Assembly (NCBI GenBank): GCA_963793025.1
Contig: CAWBYL010000009.1
Coordinates: 186,001 to 250,000, forward strand
Reading direction: 5' to 3'
DNA length: 64,000 bases
From: CAWBYL01 sp963793025
GTDB taxonomy: Bacteria > Actinomycetota > Acidimicrobiia > Acidimicrobiales > Acidimicrobilacustridaceae
Part shown: positions 35,348-44,191 of the stretch, in pieces
Layout: the number at the start of each line of letters is the position of its first letter
Numbering within the stretch: position 1 is the stretch's first letter
The notes under the pieces: generated by a model
What the model was told of the DNA's origin: nothing
The model's database searches: none
What the model saw: only the letters and a program-made list of their open reading frames with translations
Made by a program: the position numbers and the translations under genes

Positions 35348-35353
35348 TAGGTT
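35348..35353 (+). promoter_or_regulatory. -10 box of a presumed leaderless promoter, DUF2064 operon
   Basis: TAGGTT, then 6 bases, then ATG 35360. The nearest operator-like repeat ends 33 bases upstream, about where a -35 activator would sit. Confidence 0.5.
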
Positions 35354-35359
35354 CGCTTC

Positions 35360-35998
35360 ATGGCTTCGTCGACGACCGTCCTCGTGATGGCCAAGGAACC
35401 GTTGCCGGGTCGGGTGAAGACCAGGCTCTGCCCGCCGTGCACTCCCGTCGAGGCCGCCGCCGTGGCCGAGGCCGCCCTGGCCGACACCCTCGACGCCGTC
35501 GCGGGCTGCGGTGCCGAGCGCCGGGTCCTCGCTCTGGACGGCAGCCCGGGACCGTGGCTCCCCTACGGCTTCGACGTCATCGCCCAGGTGGAGGGAGCCT
35601 TCGCCGAGCGCCTGGCTGCCGCATGGGGGGCCGTTGCCGGGCCGACGGTGCAGATCGGCATGGACACTCCCCAGGTGACCGGCGAACTGCTCGACGGAGC
35701 GCTCGATGCCGTGACCCGTTCCCACGACAGTGCGTTGGGCATGGCCGCCGACGGCGGCTGGTGGGCCCTCGCCCTGCGGACGCCCGACACCTCCGTGTTC
35801 GAGGGGGTCCCCATGAGCACGGGCGTGACCGGCAGGATCCAGCACGAGCGGCTCCGCGCTCGCGGGCTGGAGCCCCTCGTGCTCCCGACGCTGCAGGACA
35901 TCGACACGATGGATGACGCTCTGGCCGTGGCCGACCTGATTCCCGCCAGTCGCACGGCGGGGGCGGTCGCCGCGGTGGCGCTCGAGGGAGCCTCGTGA
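35360..35998 (+). CDS. DUF2064 / TIGR04282-type nucleotide-transferase-like protein
   Basis: A 212-residue protein of the CofC/MobA-like glycosyltransferase-A fold. It begins STTVLVMAKEPLPGRVKTRL, whose KxPxxGxxKTRL is the family's nucleotide loop, and continues with QIGMDTPQV and ADGGWWALAL. The enzymatic reaction of the family is unknown; members often sit beside a family 2 glycosyltransferase, as here (38212-38898). It is the first gene of a six-gene operon with overlapping stops and starts. Confidence 0.85.
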   Translation: MASSTTVLVMAKEPLPGRVKTRLCPPCTPVEAAAVAEAALADTLDAVAGCGAERRVLALDGSPGPWLPYGFDVIAQVEGAFAERLAAAWGAVAGPTVQIGMDTPQVTGELLDGALDAVTRSHDSALGMAADGGWWALALRTPDTSVFEGVPMSTGVTGRIQHERLRARGLEPLVLPTLQDIDTMDDALAVADLIPASRTAGAVAAVALEGAS

Positions 35999-37176
35999 AC
36001 CAGCGCCTCGACAAGGAGGTCCTCGGCCGCGTCGAGGCCGCTCGCGACGGCGCCCTCGAGAGCCCGGTGCACAGCGAGCGCACGGCCGCCATCCTCGGCA
36101 TCGCCCTCGGCGTGAGCTTCTCCGTGTGCTTCCTGACCGGGCTCTACTCCCACCTCCTCCAACAGCCGCCGACCTGGTGGGCCGTGCCGCCCGACCCCGC
36201 CGGCCTCTACCGCGTCACGCAGGGTCTGCACATCGCCACCGGCATCGCCACGATCCCCCTGCTGTTGGCCAAGCTCTGGTCGGTGTACCCGAAGCTGTTC
36301 GCCTGGCCGCCGTTCCGCGACGTGCTCCAGCTCGTCGAGCGGGCCGCTCTGGTGGTGCTGGTGGCGGGCTCGTTGTTCATGCTCTTCTCCGGCACCGCCA
36401 ACATCGAGCGGTGGTATCCGTGGAAGTTCTTCTTCCCGACCGGGCACTACTGGGCGGCGTGGATCACGATCGGGGCACTGATCGTCCACATCGGCGCCAA
36501 GGTGACCGTCGCTCGACGGGCGCTCGGTCGCGAGGGCAAGGAGGCCGACGCGGGAATGACGGTGAAGCCCGGGAACCTCGACCGCCGGGGGTTCTTCGGG
36601 GTGGTCGCCGCCGCCGCCGGTCTGCTCACCCTCACCACGGTCGGCCAGACCGTCGGACCGCTGCGCAACCTGACCTTCTTCTCGCCCCGTCGGCCCGACC
36701 TCGGGCCGCAGGGCTTCCCGGTGAACGCCGCCGCCTCCGAAGCCGGTGTCGTGGACGCCGCCGAGTCAGCCGACTACGCCCTGATGGTCACCGGGGCGAT
36801 CGACGAACCGGTGCGGCTCACCCGCGCCGACCTGGCCGCCATGGACCAGACCGAAGCCGTCCTCCCGATCGCCTGCGTGGAGGGTTGGAGCGCGTCGGCC
36901 CGTTGGGGCGGCGTCCCCGTGCGTGACCTGCTCGAAGCGGCCGGCGTCGAACGAGGTCGCGACGTCACGGTCGACGTGCGGTCGCTCGAGCAGAACGGGC
37001 TCTACGGCCAGTCGATCCTCGCCGGTGACCAGGTCTGGGCGTCGGACACCCTCCTCGCCCTCACCATCGACGGTGAAGAACTGCACATCGACCACGGCTA
37101 CCCGGTGCGCCTCATCGCCGGGAACCGACCCGGCGTGCTGCAGACCAAATGGGTCGGCGAGCTGGTGGTGCGGTGA
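35995..37176 (+). CDS. membrane molybdopterin-dependent oxidoreductase (cytochrome b-like domain plus sulfite-oxidase fold)
   Basis: A 393-residue two-part protein. Residues about 30-190 hold four or five transmembrane helices with conserved His residues, suggesting a b-type haem domain. DRRGFFG at 196-202, followed by a hydrophobic stretch, looks like an internal twin-arginine signal. The C-terminal part has the sulfite-oxidase-type Moco site with its Cys in IACVEGWSASARWGGV. Electrons could pass between an external substrate and the membrane. The substrate is unknown. Confidence 0.85.
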   Translation: MNQRLDKEVLGRVEAARDGALESPVHSERTAAILGIALGVSFSVCFLTGLYSHLLQQPPTWWAVPPDPAGLYRVTQGLHIATGIATIPLLLAKLWSVYPKLFAWPPFRDVLQLVERAALVVLVAGSLFMLFSGTANIERWYPWKFFFPTGHYWAAWITIGALIVHIGAKVTVARRALGREGKEADAGMTVKPGNLDRRGFFGVVAAAAGLLTLTTVGQTVGPLRNLTFFSPRRPDLGPQGFPVNAAASEAGVVDAAESADYALMVTGAIDEPVRLTRADLAAMDQTEAVLPIACVEGWSASARWGGVPVRDLLEAAGVERGRDVTVDVRSLEQNGLYGQSILAGDQVWASDTLLALTIDGEELHIDHGYPVRLIAGNRPGVLQTKWVGELVVR

Positions 37177-37622
37177 GTGCTCCCACCGAGGCCCCCGATC
37201 GCCGCGGCGCGTTCTTCTGGGTCGGCCTCGTGCTCGGCACGGGGGTGATGATCTACGGCCTCAAGGGCATGATCGGCGCCGAGGCCGCGACCCAGCCCAC
37301 CAACCTGGCCAAGTTCTTCATCGGCGCCGGCATCGTCCACGACGCGGTGTTCGCGCCGATCGTCGTGCTGTTCGGCTGGCTCACCCTGAAGGTGGTCCCC
37401 CCGGTGGGGCGCACACCGGTCCGCCTGGCCTTGGCCGCCAGCATCATCCTGATCGTGTTCACGTGGCCGATGGTCCGCGGCTGGGGTGTCCGCTCCGCCA
37501 ACGACAGCCTCCTGCCCTTCAACTACGGACGCAACCTGGTGATCGGGCTGGTGGTCATCTGGCTGGTGGCGATGGCCGAGGTCGCCCGACGGGTGTACGT
37601 GCAGCGACGGCACCAGCCATGA
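37173..37622 (+). CDS. small polytopic membrane protein, function unknown
   Basis: A 149-residue protein with about four transmembrane helices (FFWVGLVLGTGVMIYGL, FIGAGIVHDAVFAPIVVLFG, LALAASIILIVFTWPM and LVIGLVVIWLVAMA). It starts at a GTG within the stop of the molybdoprotein gene (GTGA). A His in the second helix and its strict linkage hint that it is a membrane partner of that oxidoreductase, but I recognise no family. Confidence 0.7.
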   Translation: MSAPTEAPDRRGAFFWVGLVLGTGVMIYGLKGMIGAEAATQPTNLAKFFIGAGIVHDAVFAPIVVLFGWLTLKVVPPVGRTPVRLALAASIILIVFTWPMVRGWGVRSANDSLLPFNYGRNLVIGLVVIWLVAMAEVARRVYVQRRHQP

Positions 37623-38215
37623 GCGTCGTCCTCCGCTTCCGCGACGGTCGCTCGCGCACCCTGCCCACCGATGACTGGTCGGCGCCGGCCACCGCCGCGG
37701 AGATCGCGGTGCTGCGGGACCTCCCCGGGCCGGTGCTCGACCTGGGTTGTGGTCCGGGACGCCTGGTCACCGCGCTGGCCGAGCTCGGCATCCCCGCGCT
37801 CGGGGTCGACGCCTCTCCTGTGGCCGTGGAGTCGGCCCGTCGCCTCGGCGCCCCGGTGCTGCAGCGATCGATCTTCGAGACGCTCCCGGGTGAGGGGCGG
37901 TGGAGCTCGGTGCTGCTGTTCGACGGCAACATCGGCATCGGCGGCGATCCCATCGGCTTGTTCCGACGGATCTCGATGCTGTTGTCCGTGGTCGGTCGGG
38001 CCATCGTCGAGGTCGAGCCGCCGGGATCGACCACCATGGAGACCGAGGCCCGGTTGGAGCGAGCGGACGAGACGACCGACTGGTTCCCGTGGGCCTGCGT
38101 GGGGGCCGACGCCGTCGACGCGCTGGCCGGGAAGGCCGGCATGCGTCGCCTCGCATGGTGGCCGTGCGACGACGACCGGTGGTTCGCAGTCCTGGAGCGT
38201 CGGGCGGACCGGTGA
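37619..38215 (+). CDS. class I SAM-dependent methyltransferase
   Basis: A 198-residue methyltransferase with the SAM loop VLDLGCGPGRLV, ALGVDASPVAVESARR as motif II, and a GNIGIGGDP segment. Its ATG overlaps the previous stop and its stop overlaps the next start. The short length leaves little room for a substrate domain. The acceptor is unknown; operon context suggests a sugar- or nucleotide-containing small molecule. Confidence 0.85.
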   Translation: MSVVLRFRDGRSRTLPTDDWSAPATAAEIAVLRDLPGPVLDLGCGPGRLVTALAELGIPALGVDASPVAVESARRLGAPVLQRSIFETLPGEGRWSSVLLFDGNIGIGGDPIGLFRRISMLLSVVGRAIVEVEPPGSTTMETEARLERADETTDWFPWACVGADAVDALAGKAGMRRLAWWPCDDDRWFAVLERRADR

Positions 38216-38898
38216 TCGACGTCGTGCTCCCGGTCCTCGACGAGGTCGAGGCCATCGCCTGGGTGCTCCCCCGCCTGCCCGACGGGTACCGCGCCATCGT
38301 CGTGGACAACGGTTCGGGCGACGGATCGGGCGAGCTGGCCCGGAGCCTGGGGGCGCTGGTGGTCGACGAACCCCGGCGGGGGTTCGGTTCCGCGTGCTTC
38401 GCCGGGCTCCAGCGGGTGGAGACCGAGATCGTCTGCTTCATGGACTGCGACGCCTCGATGGACCCCGCCCATCTGCCTCGCGTGGTCGAACCGATCCTCG
38501 ACGACGACGCCGACCTCGTGCTCGGTGCTCGCCAGCCCGAACGCGGCGCCTGGCCCCTCCACGCCCGAGTGGCCAATCGTTCCCTGGCCCGTTCGGTGCG
38601 CCGCCGCACGTCCGCCCGCCTCACCGACCTCGGGCCCATGCGGGCCGCCCGCACCGGGCCCTTGAAGGCCCTCGAGCTCGTCGATCGGCGATCGGGATGG
38701 CCTCTCGAGATGGTCTTGGCGGCCGACGCCGCCGGCTGGCGGATCGCCGAGCGTCCGGTGCCCTACCTGCGCCGGTCGGGCCGGAGCAAGGTCACGGGGA
38801 CCGTACGGGGAACACTGGGAGCGATCCGCGACATGCGGGCCCAGCTCGACACCCACCATCGACGCCGTTCCACCAGACCTCCGGGAGCGACCCCATGA
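38212..38898 (+). CDS. family 2 glycosyltransferase (dolichyl-phosphate-mannose-synthase-like)
   Basis: A 228-residue GT-A glycosyltransferase. It starts VIDVVLPVLDEVEAI and has VVDNGSGDGSGELA and the DxD-like CFMDCDASMDP. No membrane anchor is present. It is the fifth gene of the operon begun by the DUF2064 gene; these two families commonly occur together. It probably transfers an activated sugar to a lipid or small-molecule acceptor. GTG 38212 overlaps the methyltransferase stop. Confidence 0.88.
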   Translation: MIDVVLPVLDEVEAIAWVLPRLPDGYRAIVVDNGSGDGSGELARSLGALVVDEPRRGFGSACFAGLQRVETEIVCFMDCDASMDPAHLPRVVEPILDDDADLVLGARQPERGAWPLHARVANRSLARSVRRRTSARLTDLGPMRAARTGPLKALELVDRRSGWPLEMVLAADAAGWRIAERPVPYLRRSGRSKVTGTVRGTLGAIRDMRAQLDTHHRRRSTRPPGATP

Positions 38899-39668
38899 CC
38901 GTCACCTCCGCCTCCGCCTCCGCCGACGTCGGCGTCTTCGGCGGCTCCGGGTTCACCCATCTGCTCGACGATGCCGACGTCGTCGAGATCGACACCCCAT
39001 GGGGTCCGCCGTCGAGCCCGATCACCATCGGTCGGGTGGCCGGCAAGCGCGTGGCCTTCCTCGCCCGCCACGGCAGCTCGCACCAGCTCCCACCCCATCG
39101 CGTCAACTATCGGGCCAACGTCGACGCCATGCGCCAGCTCGGTGTGTCCGCTCTCTTCGGCCCCTTCGCCGCCGGATCGCTGCGCCCCGAGCTACGTCCG
39201 GGGCACGTCGTGGTGGTCGACCAGTTCGTGGACCGCACGTCGGGTCGCTCCGAGACCTTCCACGATCACTTCGACGACGGCCCCCGCCATCTGAGCCTCC
39301 CGGACCCTTACGATCCCGTCCTGCGCCGACTGCTGCTCGCCGGTGCCGAGACGGCCGGACTGACCGTGCACGACAGCGGGACCGTGGTGGTGATCAACGG
39401 GCCACGCTTCGCCACGCGCGCCGAGTCACGGTGGTACCGCGCGCAGGGATGGGACCTCGTGAACATGACCCAGCACCCCGAGGCCCCCCTGGCCGGCGAA
39501 GCGGGCATCCCCTACGCCGGACTGGGCATCGTCACCGACCACGACGCCGGGGTCGAGGGCGACCCCAGCATCGAGCCCGTCACCCAGGACGAGGTCTTCG
39601 CCGTGTTCGAGCGGACGGTCGGGGCCGTCCGGGAGTTGCTGGTCGCGGCGGTGGGCGAGATGTCCTGA
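38895..39668 (+). CDS. mtnP: S-methyl-5'-thioadenosine / purine nucleoside phosphorylase family
   Basis: A 257-residue PNP/MTAP-family enzyme. FGGSGFTHLL is the phosphate loop, ARHGSSHQLPPHRVNYRAN is diagnostic of the MTAP branch, and NGPRFATRAESRWYR and LVNMTQHPEA give the base and methionine-pocket residues. It cleaves methylthioadenosine (or a purine nucleoside) with phosphate. It is the last gene of the overlapping operon, which also holds a SAM-dependent enzyme, though methylthioadenosine is not a normal product of methylation. Confidence 0.9.
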   Translation: MTVTSASASADVGVFGGSGFTHLLDDADVVEIDTPWGPPSSPITIGRVAGKRVAFLARHGSSHQLPPHRVNYRANVDAMRQLGVSALFGPFAAGSLRPELRPGHVVVVDQFVDRTSGRSETFHDHFDDGPRHLSLPDPYDPVLRRLLLAGAETAGLTVHDSGTVVVINGPRFATRAESRWYRAQGWDLVNMTQHPEAPLAGEAGIPYAGLGIVTDHDAGVEGDPSIEPVTQDEVFAVFERTVGAVRELLVAAVGEMS

Positions 39669-39696
39669 GGGCGCGAGGGAGCGAGGTCCGGGCCGG

Positions 39697-39702
39697 TATG
39701 GT
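39697..39702 (+). promoter_or_regulatory. -10 box of a presumed leaderless promoter, fbiC
   Basis: TATGGT, then 6 bases, then ATG 39709. The 40-base gap after the MTAP gene leaves no room for a ribosome-binding site downstream of it. Confidence 0.55.
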
Positions 39703-39708
39703 GCCCGC

Positions 39709-42051
39709 ATGCCGCTGCGCCACGACGCTCCGCTCGAGTCCCTCATGGCCGAGGCGAGGGCCGTGCGCGACGCCTCCTTCGGGAACCGGGTCACCTTCTC
39801 GCCGAAGGTCTTCATCCCGCTCACGATGTTGTGTCGCGACCGCTGCGGCTACTGCACCTTCGCTCAGCCTCCGGCCCGACTCGAGGCCCCCTACCTGACC
39901 CCCGCCCAGGTCGGCGCCCTGGCCCGGGCCGGGGCGCGCGTCGGTTGCCACGAGGCCCTGTTCACCCTGGGTGAGGCACCCGAGGAGCGCTATCCGGTCG
40001 CCGCCGAATGGCTGGCTGAGCACGGCTACACCAGCACGGTCGACTACCTGGTGGCCATGGCCCAGCTCGTCCTCGACGAGACAGGCATGCTCCCCCACGC
40101 CAACGCCGGGGCCCTGTCGGGCGAAGATCTCCTTCGTCTGCGCTCGGTGTCCCCGTCGCAGGGGATGATGATCGAGACGCTCAGGGCGGACCTCGACTGC
40201 CATCGCGGCGCCCCGGACAAGACGCCCGAGCGCCGCCTGGCCACCCTCGAGGCGGCCGGGGAGCTGGCCATCCCCTTCACGTCCGGCATCCTCGTCGGCA
40301 TCGGCGAGGACCGCGCCGACCGCATCACCGCCCTGGAGGCCATCGCCGCCTCCCATCGGCGCCACGGCCACGTCCAGGAGGTGATCGTCCAGAACTTCCT
40401 CCCCAAGGCCGGGACGGCGATGCACGCCGCACCGCCGTGTCCCCCGGAGGACTATCTCGAGGCCATCGCCCTGGCCCGCCTGATCCTGCCCCCCGATGTC
40501 CACCTGCAGGCGCCGCCCAACCTGTCCGACGACTTCGGCGTGCTGCTCGACGCCGGGATCGACGACTGGGGCGGCGTCTCCCCCGTCACCGCCGACCACG
40601 TGAACCCCGAGCGGCCGTGGCCCGACCTGGACCGGCTCCGCCTGGTGAGCGAGGAGCGCGGCTTCGTGGTGGCCCCTCGGCTCACCGCCCATCCCGAGTT
40701 CGTCCACGACCCCGACCAGTGGTTCGATCCCGCTCTGCGCTTCGCGGTGATGGACCGCTCCGACGCCGAAGGCCTCGGTCGCGACGATCCCGGCGCGGTG
40801 TTCGTCCAGCGCCTCCGGCCCGCCTCCCCCGAGCAGGTCGACGACGGCGTCGAGGTCCTGCAGATCGGACCGCGTTCGACGGCCTGGTACTCCGGCGCGA
40901 GCTCCGCCCCGCCCATCCTCGTCCCGTCCGCCGCCCGGGCGACCGGCGCGGTGGCCGAGGTCCTCGACGGCGTCATGCTCGGCCAGCGTGTGGGCATCGA
41001 CGAGATCGTCACTCTCTTCTCCGCTCGCGGACCGGAGGTGGCGGCGGTGGCCGAGGTGGCCGACGAGTTGCGCCGGGCCACCGTCGGCGACGTCGTCACC
41101 TGGGTCCACAACCGCAACATCAACTACACCAACGTGTGCACCTTCAAGTGCCGGTTCTGCGGGTTCAGCAAGGGTCCGCTGTCGCTCAACCTACGAGGCA
41201 CGCCCTACCTGCTGACCCTCGACGACCTGGCCGAGCGCACCCGGGAGGCCGCCGAACGCGGCGCCACCGAGGTCTGCCTGCAAGGCGGGATCCACCCTGA
41301 CTTCGACGGCGACTACTACATCGAGGTGGCCAAGGCGGTGAAGGCCGCCGTGCCCGACATCCACGTGCACGGCTTCACCGCTCTGGAGGTCACCGAGGGG
41401 GCCAAGCGCCTCGGTGAGCCCCTCGACCAGTACCTGCGCCGCCTCATGGACGCCGGCCTGCGCACCCTCCCCGGCACCGCGGCCGAGATCCTCGACGACG
41501 AGATACGCGCCCTGATCTGCCCCGACAAGATCTCCACGGACGAGTGGCTCGAGGCCCACCGCACCGCGCACTCGGTGGGGCTGCGCTCCAACATCACCAT
41601 CATGTTCGGCTCCGTCGAGCAGCCCGTGCACTGGGCCCGTCACATCGTGCGCACCCGCGATCTGCAGGCCGAGACCGGCGGCTTCACCGAGTTCGTGCCC
41701 CTCCCGTTCGTGCACATGGCGACCCCGCTGTACCTCCAGCACAAGGCCCGCCGGGGGCCGACCTTCCGTGAGGTCCTGTTGATGCACGCCGTGCCCCGCA
41801 TCGCCTATCACGGGCTCATCGACAACATCCAGACCTCGTGGGTCAAGCTCGGGGCGGCCGGGGCCCGCCAGACGCTGCAGGCCGGCGCCAACGACCTGGG
41901 CGGCACGCTCATGGACGAGAACATCAGCCGGGCGGCCGGAGCCGATCACGGCCAGGGCATGGAGCCCGACGACTTCCAGGACCTGGTCGCACCACTGGGC
42001 CGGATCCTCGAGCAGCGGACCACCGTCTACGGCCGCCTCGCCGTGGCCTGA
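39709..42051 (+). CDS. fbiC: FO synthase FbiC (CofG-CofH fusion)
   Basis: A 780-residue bifunctional radical-SAM enzyme that makes FO, the deazaflavin core of coenzyme F420, from tyrosine and the flavin precursor diaminouracil. The N-terminal CofG half has CRDRCGYC (Cys42, 46, 49). The C-terminal CofH half has CTFKCRFC (Cys477, 481, 484) with the GGIHPDFDGDYY motif. The fused form is typical of actinobacteria, where archaea use two proteins. It implies the organism uses F420, although no F420-dependent enzyme is evident here. Confidence 0.97.
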   Translation: MPLRHDAPLESLMAEARAVRDASFGNRVTFSPKVFIPLTMLCRDRCGYCTFAQPPARLEAPYLTPAQVGALARAGARVGCHEALFTLGEAPEERYPVAAEWLAEHGYTSTVDYLVAMAQLVLDETGMLPHANAGALSGEDLLRLRSVSPSQGMMIETLRADLDCHRGAPDKTPERRLATLEAAGELAIPFTSGILVGIGEDRADRITALEAIAASHRRHGHVQEVIVQNFLPKAGTAMHAAPPCPPEDYLEAIALARLILPPDVHLQAPPNLSDDFGVLLDAGIDDWGGVSPVTADHVNPERPWPDLDRLRLVSEERGFVVAPRLTAHPEFVHDPDQWFDPALRFAVMDRSDAEGLGRDDPGAVFVQRLRPASPEQVDDGVEVLQIGPRSTAWYSGASSAPPILVPSAARATGAVAEVLDGVMLGQRVGIDEIVTLFSARGPEVAAVAEVADELRRATVGDVVTWVHNRNINYTNVCTFKCRFCGFSKGPLSLNLRGTPYLLTLDDLAERTREAAERGATEVCLQGGIHPDFDGDYYIEVAKAVKAAVPDIHVHGFTALEVTEGAKRLGEPLDQYLRRLMDAGLRTLPGTAAEILDDEIRALICPDKISTDEWLEAHRTAHSVGLRSNITIMFGSVEQPVHWARHIVRTRDLQAETGGFTEFVPLPFVHMATPLYLQHKARRGPTFREVLLMHAVPRIAYHGLIDNIQTSWVKLGAAGARQTLQAGANDLGGTLMDENISRAAGADHGQGMEPDDFQDLVAPLGRILEQRTTVYGRLAVA

Positions 42052-42053
42052 CC

Positions 42054-43145
42054 GTGCCGCGACGGGCCCGGTACCGGACGGGCAACGACGATCTCGACGC
42101 CCGGATCATCGACCTTCTGGAGGCGGCCGGGGTCCATCGCGACACCGACGTGGTGTTCGAGATGATGGTCTCGGCCCTGCGCATGGGTCGCGAGTCGGTC
42201 GACCGAGGCGACCTCAAGCTGGTCAACGCCGCCCTCAAGGAGCTGCGCTACTCGTTCCTGGTCTTCGAGCCCTACCGGACGGTCCGCAAGGCGTCGATCT
42301 TCGGATCGGCACGCACCCAGGTGGGCGACCTCGAGTACCAGGCGGCCCGGGACTTCGGGCGGGCCATCGTGGAACGCGACTGGATGGTGATCACCGGGGC
42401 CGGGCCGGGGATCATGGAGGCCGGCATCGATGGCGCCGGGGCCGATCACGCCTTCGGGGTCAACATCGTGCTGCCCTTCGAGCAGGACGCCACCCCCCTG
42501 CTGGCCGGCGATCCCAAGCTCATCAACTACCGGTACTTCTTCACCCGGAAGCTGATGTTCATGAAGGAGTCGTCGGCGTTCGCGCTGCTGCCCGGCGGCT
42601 TCGGCACCATGGACGAGGGCTTCGAGCTGCTCACCCTGATGCAGACGGGCCGATCGGCCATCGCTCCCATCGTGCTGCTGGATCCGCCCGGGTCGACCTA
42701 CTGGGAGAGCTGGTTGCGCTTCGTCGAGACCGAGCTGCTCGGACGGTCGCTGATCTCCGCCGAGGACCTCTCCCTCTTCCGGCTGTGCCACGACATCGAC
42801 GAAGCGGTGGAGGAGATCTGCCACTTCTACCGGCGCTACCACTCGATGCGGTTCGTGGGGCGGCGACTGGTGCTGCGCCTGAGCACCCCGGTCGACGACG
42901 ACGAGCTCGTGAGCCTGAACGGCGAGTTCGCCGACATCATCGTGGGCCCGCCGATCACGCGTGTCGAGGCGTCGGCCGGCGAGATCGAGGACGAGGACGT
43001 ACCCGAACTGCCGCGTATCGCCTTCGGGTTCGACCGGCGCAGCTTCGCCCGTCTGCGCCACCTGATCGACCGGCTGAACGATCGGTCCCCCGACGCGGCG
43101 CCGGCCCCGCCGTCGCCGTCAGGGCTCGGTCCTGCGGCGCCCTAG
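42054..43145 (+). CDS. LOG/TIGR00730-family Rossmann-fold nucleotide hydrolase
   Basis: A 363-residue protein of the family long mislabelled lysine decarboxylase. It has VITGAGPGIMEAGIDGA and the PGGFGTMDEGFELLTLMQT motif, which in LOG proteins binds the nucleotide and carries the catalytic Glu. An N-terminal helical extension and a C-terminal domain of about 120 residues make it longer than plant-type LOG enzymes. It probably hydrolyses a nucleoside monophosphate to base and sugar phosphate. The GTG is 2 bases after the fbiC stop. Confidence 0.85.
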   Translation: MPRRARYRTGNDDLDARIIDLLEAAGVHRDTDVVFEMMVSALRMGRESVDRGDLKLVNAALKELRYSFLVFEPYRTVRKASIFGSARTQVGDLEYQAARDFGRAIVERDWMVITGAGPGIMEAGIDGAGADHAFGVNIVLPFEQDATPLLAGDPKLINYRYFFTRKLMFMKESSAFALLPGGFGTMDEGFELLTLMQTGRSAIAPIVLLDPPGSTYWESWLRFVETELLGRSLISAEDLSLFRLCHDIDEAVEEICHFYRRYHSMRFVGRRLVLRLSTPVDDDELVSLNGEFADIIVGPPITRVEASAGEIEDEDVPELPRIAFGFDRRSFARLRHLIDRLNDRSPDAAPAPPSPSGLGPAAP

Positions 43146-43351
43146 GGCCACTCGCCGGAGTCGTCGGGCTGGCGGAGCAGCACGATGGCCTTCTCCACGG
43201 CGCGTCGAGCCCGGGTGAGGCGGCGTTCGTCAACCGGCAGCTCCTGGCCCCCGGCGTCGATGGATTCCCGGAGCCGCTGGATCGCCAAGTCGGCCAGCTC
43301 CTCGGAGATGACCTCGAGGCGCTGTCGGATGTCGTCGAACTCGCCTGCCAT
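43142..43351 (-). CDS. small helical protein, function unknown
   Basis: A 69-residue charged, probably two-helix protein (FDDIRQRLEVISEELADLA; RRAVEKAIVLLRQ). Its stop interlocks with the LOG gene stop on the opposite strand (CTAG, 43142-43145). I preferred the ATG at 43349-43351, 6 bases after a CAGGAT hexamer, over a GTG 24 codons upstream whose extra residues look non-coding. No family is recognised. Confidence 0.65.
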   Translation of the reverse strand: MAGEFDDIRQRLEVISEELADLAIQRLRESIDAGGQELPVDERRLTRARRAVEKAIVLLRQPDDSGEWP

Positions 43352-43425
43352 GCCACCATCCTGGCGCACCGGTCGTCCCGACCCGACGGTTACCCTGTGC
43401 GCCTCATCCCCCGGAACGGACAACC

Positions 43426-44187
43426 ATGGCGCCGAGCACCCCTGTGAGCCCTGACCACGACGTCCACGAGTGGCTCTCGTTCGACCACGAGGGCGACACC
43501 TACACCTTCGACGTCACCTGGCTCACCAGCTCCTGGACGTGCATCTACGGAAACGGTTGTCCCGGCATCGGCGAGCAGGCCGCGCCGGAGCTGGAGCTCG
43601 GATGCTGCAGCTGGGGCGCCCACTTCACCGACAAGGCGGACCGGAAGCGGGTGCAGGCCCGGGCCGCGGAGCTGCGACCGGACGAATGGCAGCTGCAGGA
43701 GACCGCCGCCTCGCTCGGAGGGCCCATACACAAGAACGACGAGGGCACCTGGATGACCAGGGTCGTCGACGGGGCCTGCATCTTCTTGAACCGCACGGAC
43801 CACCCGAACGGGGCGGGCTGCGCCTTCCACCAGGCTGCGGTCTCGCGTGGAGAGAGCTACCTCGACTGGAAGCCCGAGGTCTGCTGGCAGGTGCCGATGC
43901 GCCTCGACTACCACCGCGACGACAACGACCACCTCACCTACATCCTGCGTGAGTGGAAGCGCCGGGACTGGGGCGAGGGTGGCGCCGACTTCCACTGGTG
44001 GTGCACGGAGGACCCGCTCGCCTTCGTGGGTGACGACGCCGTGTACGTCACCTGCCGGGACGACATCGTGGCCCTGGTGGGCGTCGAGCCCTACGAGATG
44101 CTGGCCGAACTGCTCGATCGGCGGGGTCGAGAAGTACTTCTTCCGCACCCCGCGCTCAATCGCGGGCCCCGGAAGGCCGACAGGTAG
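43426..44187 (+). CDS. YkgJ/DUF3109-like cysteine-cluster protein
   Basis: A 253-residue protein with Cys at 39, 45, 60, 61, 118, 132, 153, 193 and 210. The order WTCIYGNGC, GCCSWGAHF, ACIFLNR, GCAFH and KPEVCW resembles the YkgJ/DUF3109 families, whose cysteines bind an iron-sulfur cluster or zinc. No signal peptide or enzyme motif is seen. It begins 74 bases from a divergent small gene and is followed within 4 bases by the McrB-like gene, so they form one transcription unit. Its role is unknown. Confidence 0.75.
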   Translation: MAPSTPVSPDHDVHEWLSFDHEGDTYTFDVTWLTSSWTCIYGNGCPGIGEQAAPELELGCCSWGAHFTDKADRKRVQARAAELRPDEWQLQETAASLGGPIHKNDEGTWMTRVVDGACIFLNRTDHPNGAGCAFHQAAVSRGESYLDWKPEVCWQVPMRLDYHRDDNDHLTYILREWKRRDWGEGGADFHWWCTEDPLAFVGDDAVYVTCRDDIVALVGVEPYEMLAELLDRRGREVLLPHPALNRGPRKADR

Positions 44188-44191
44188 AGCG

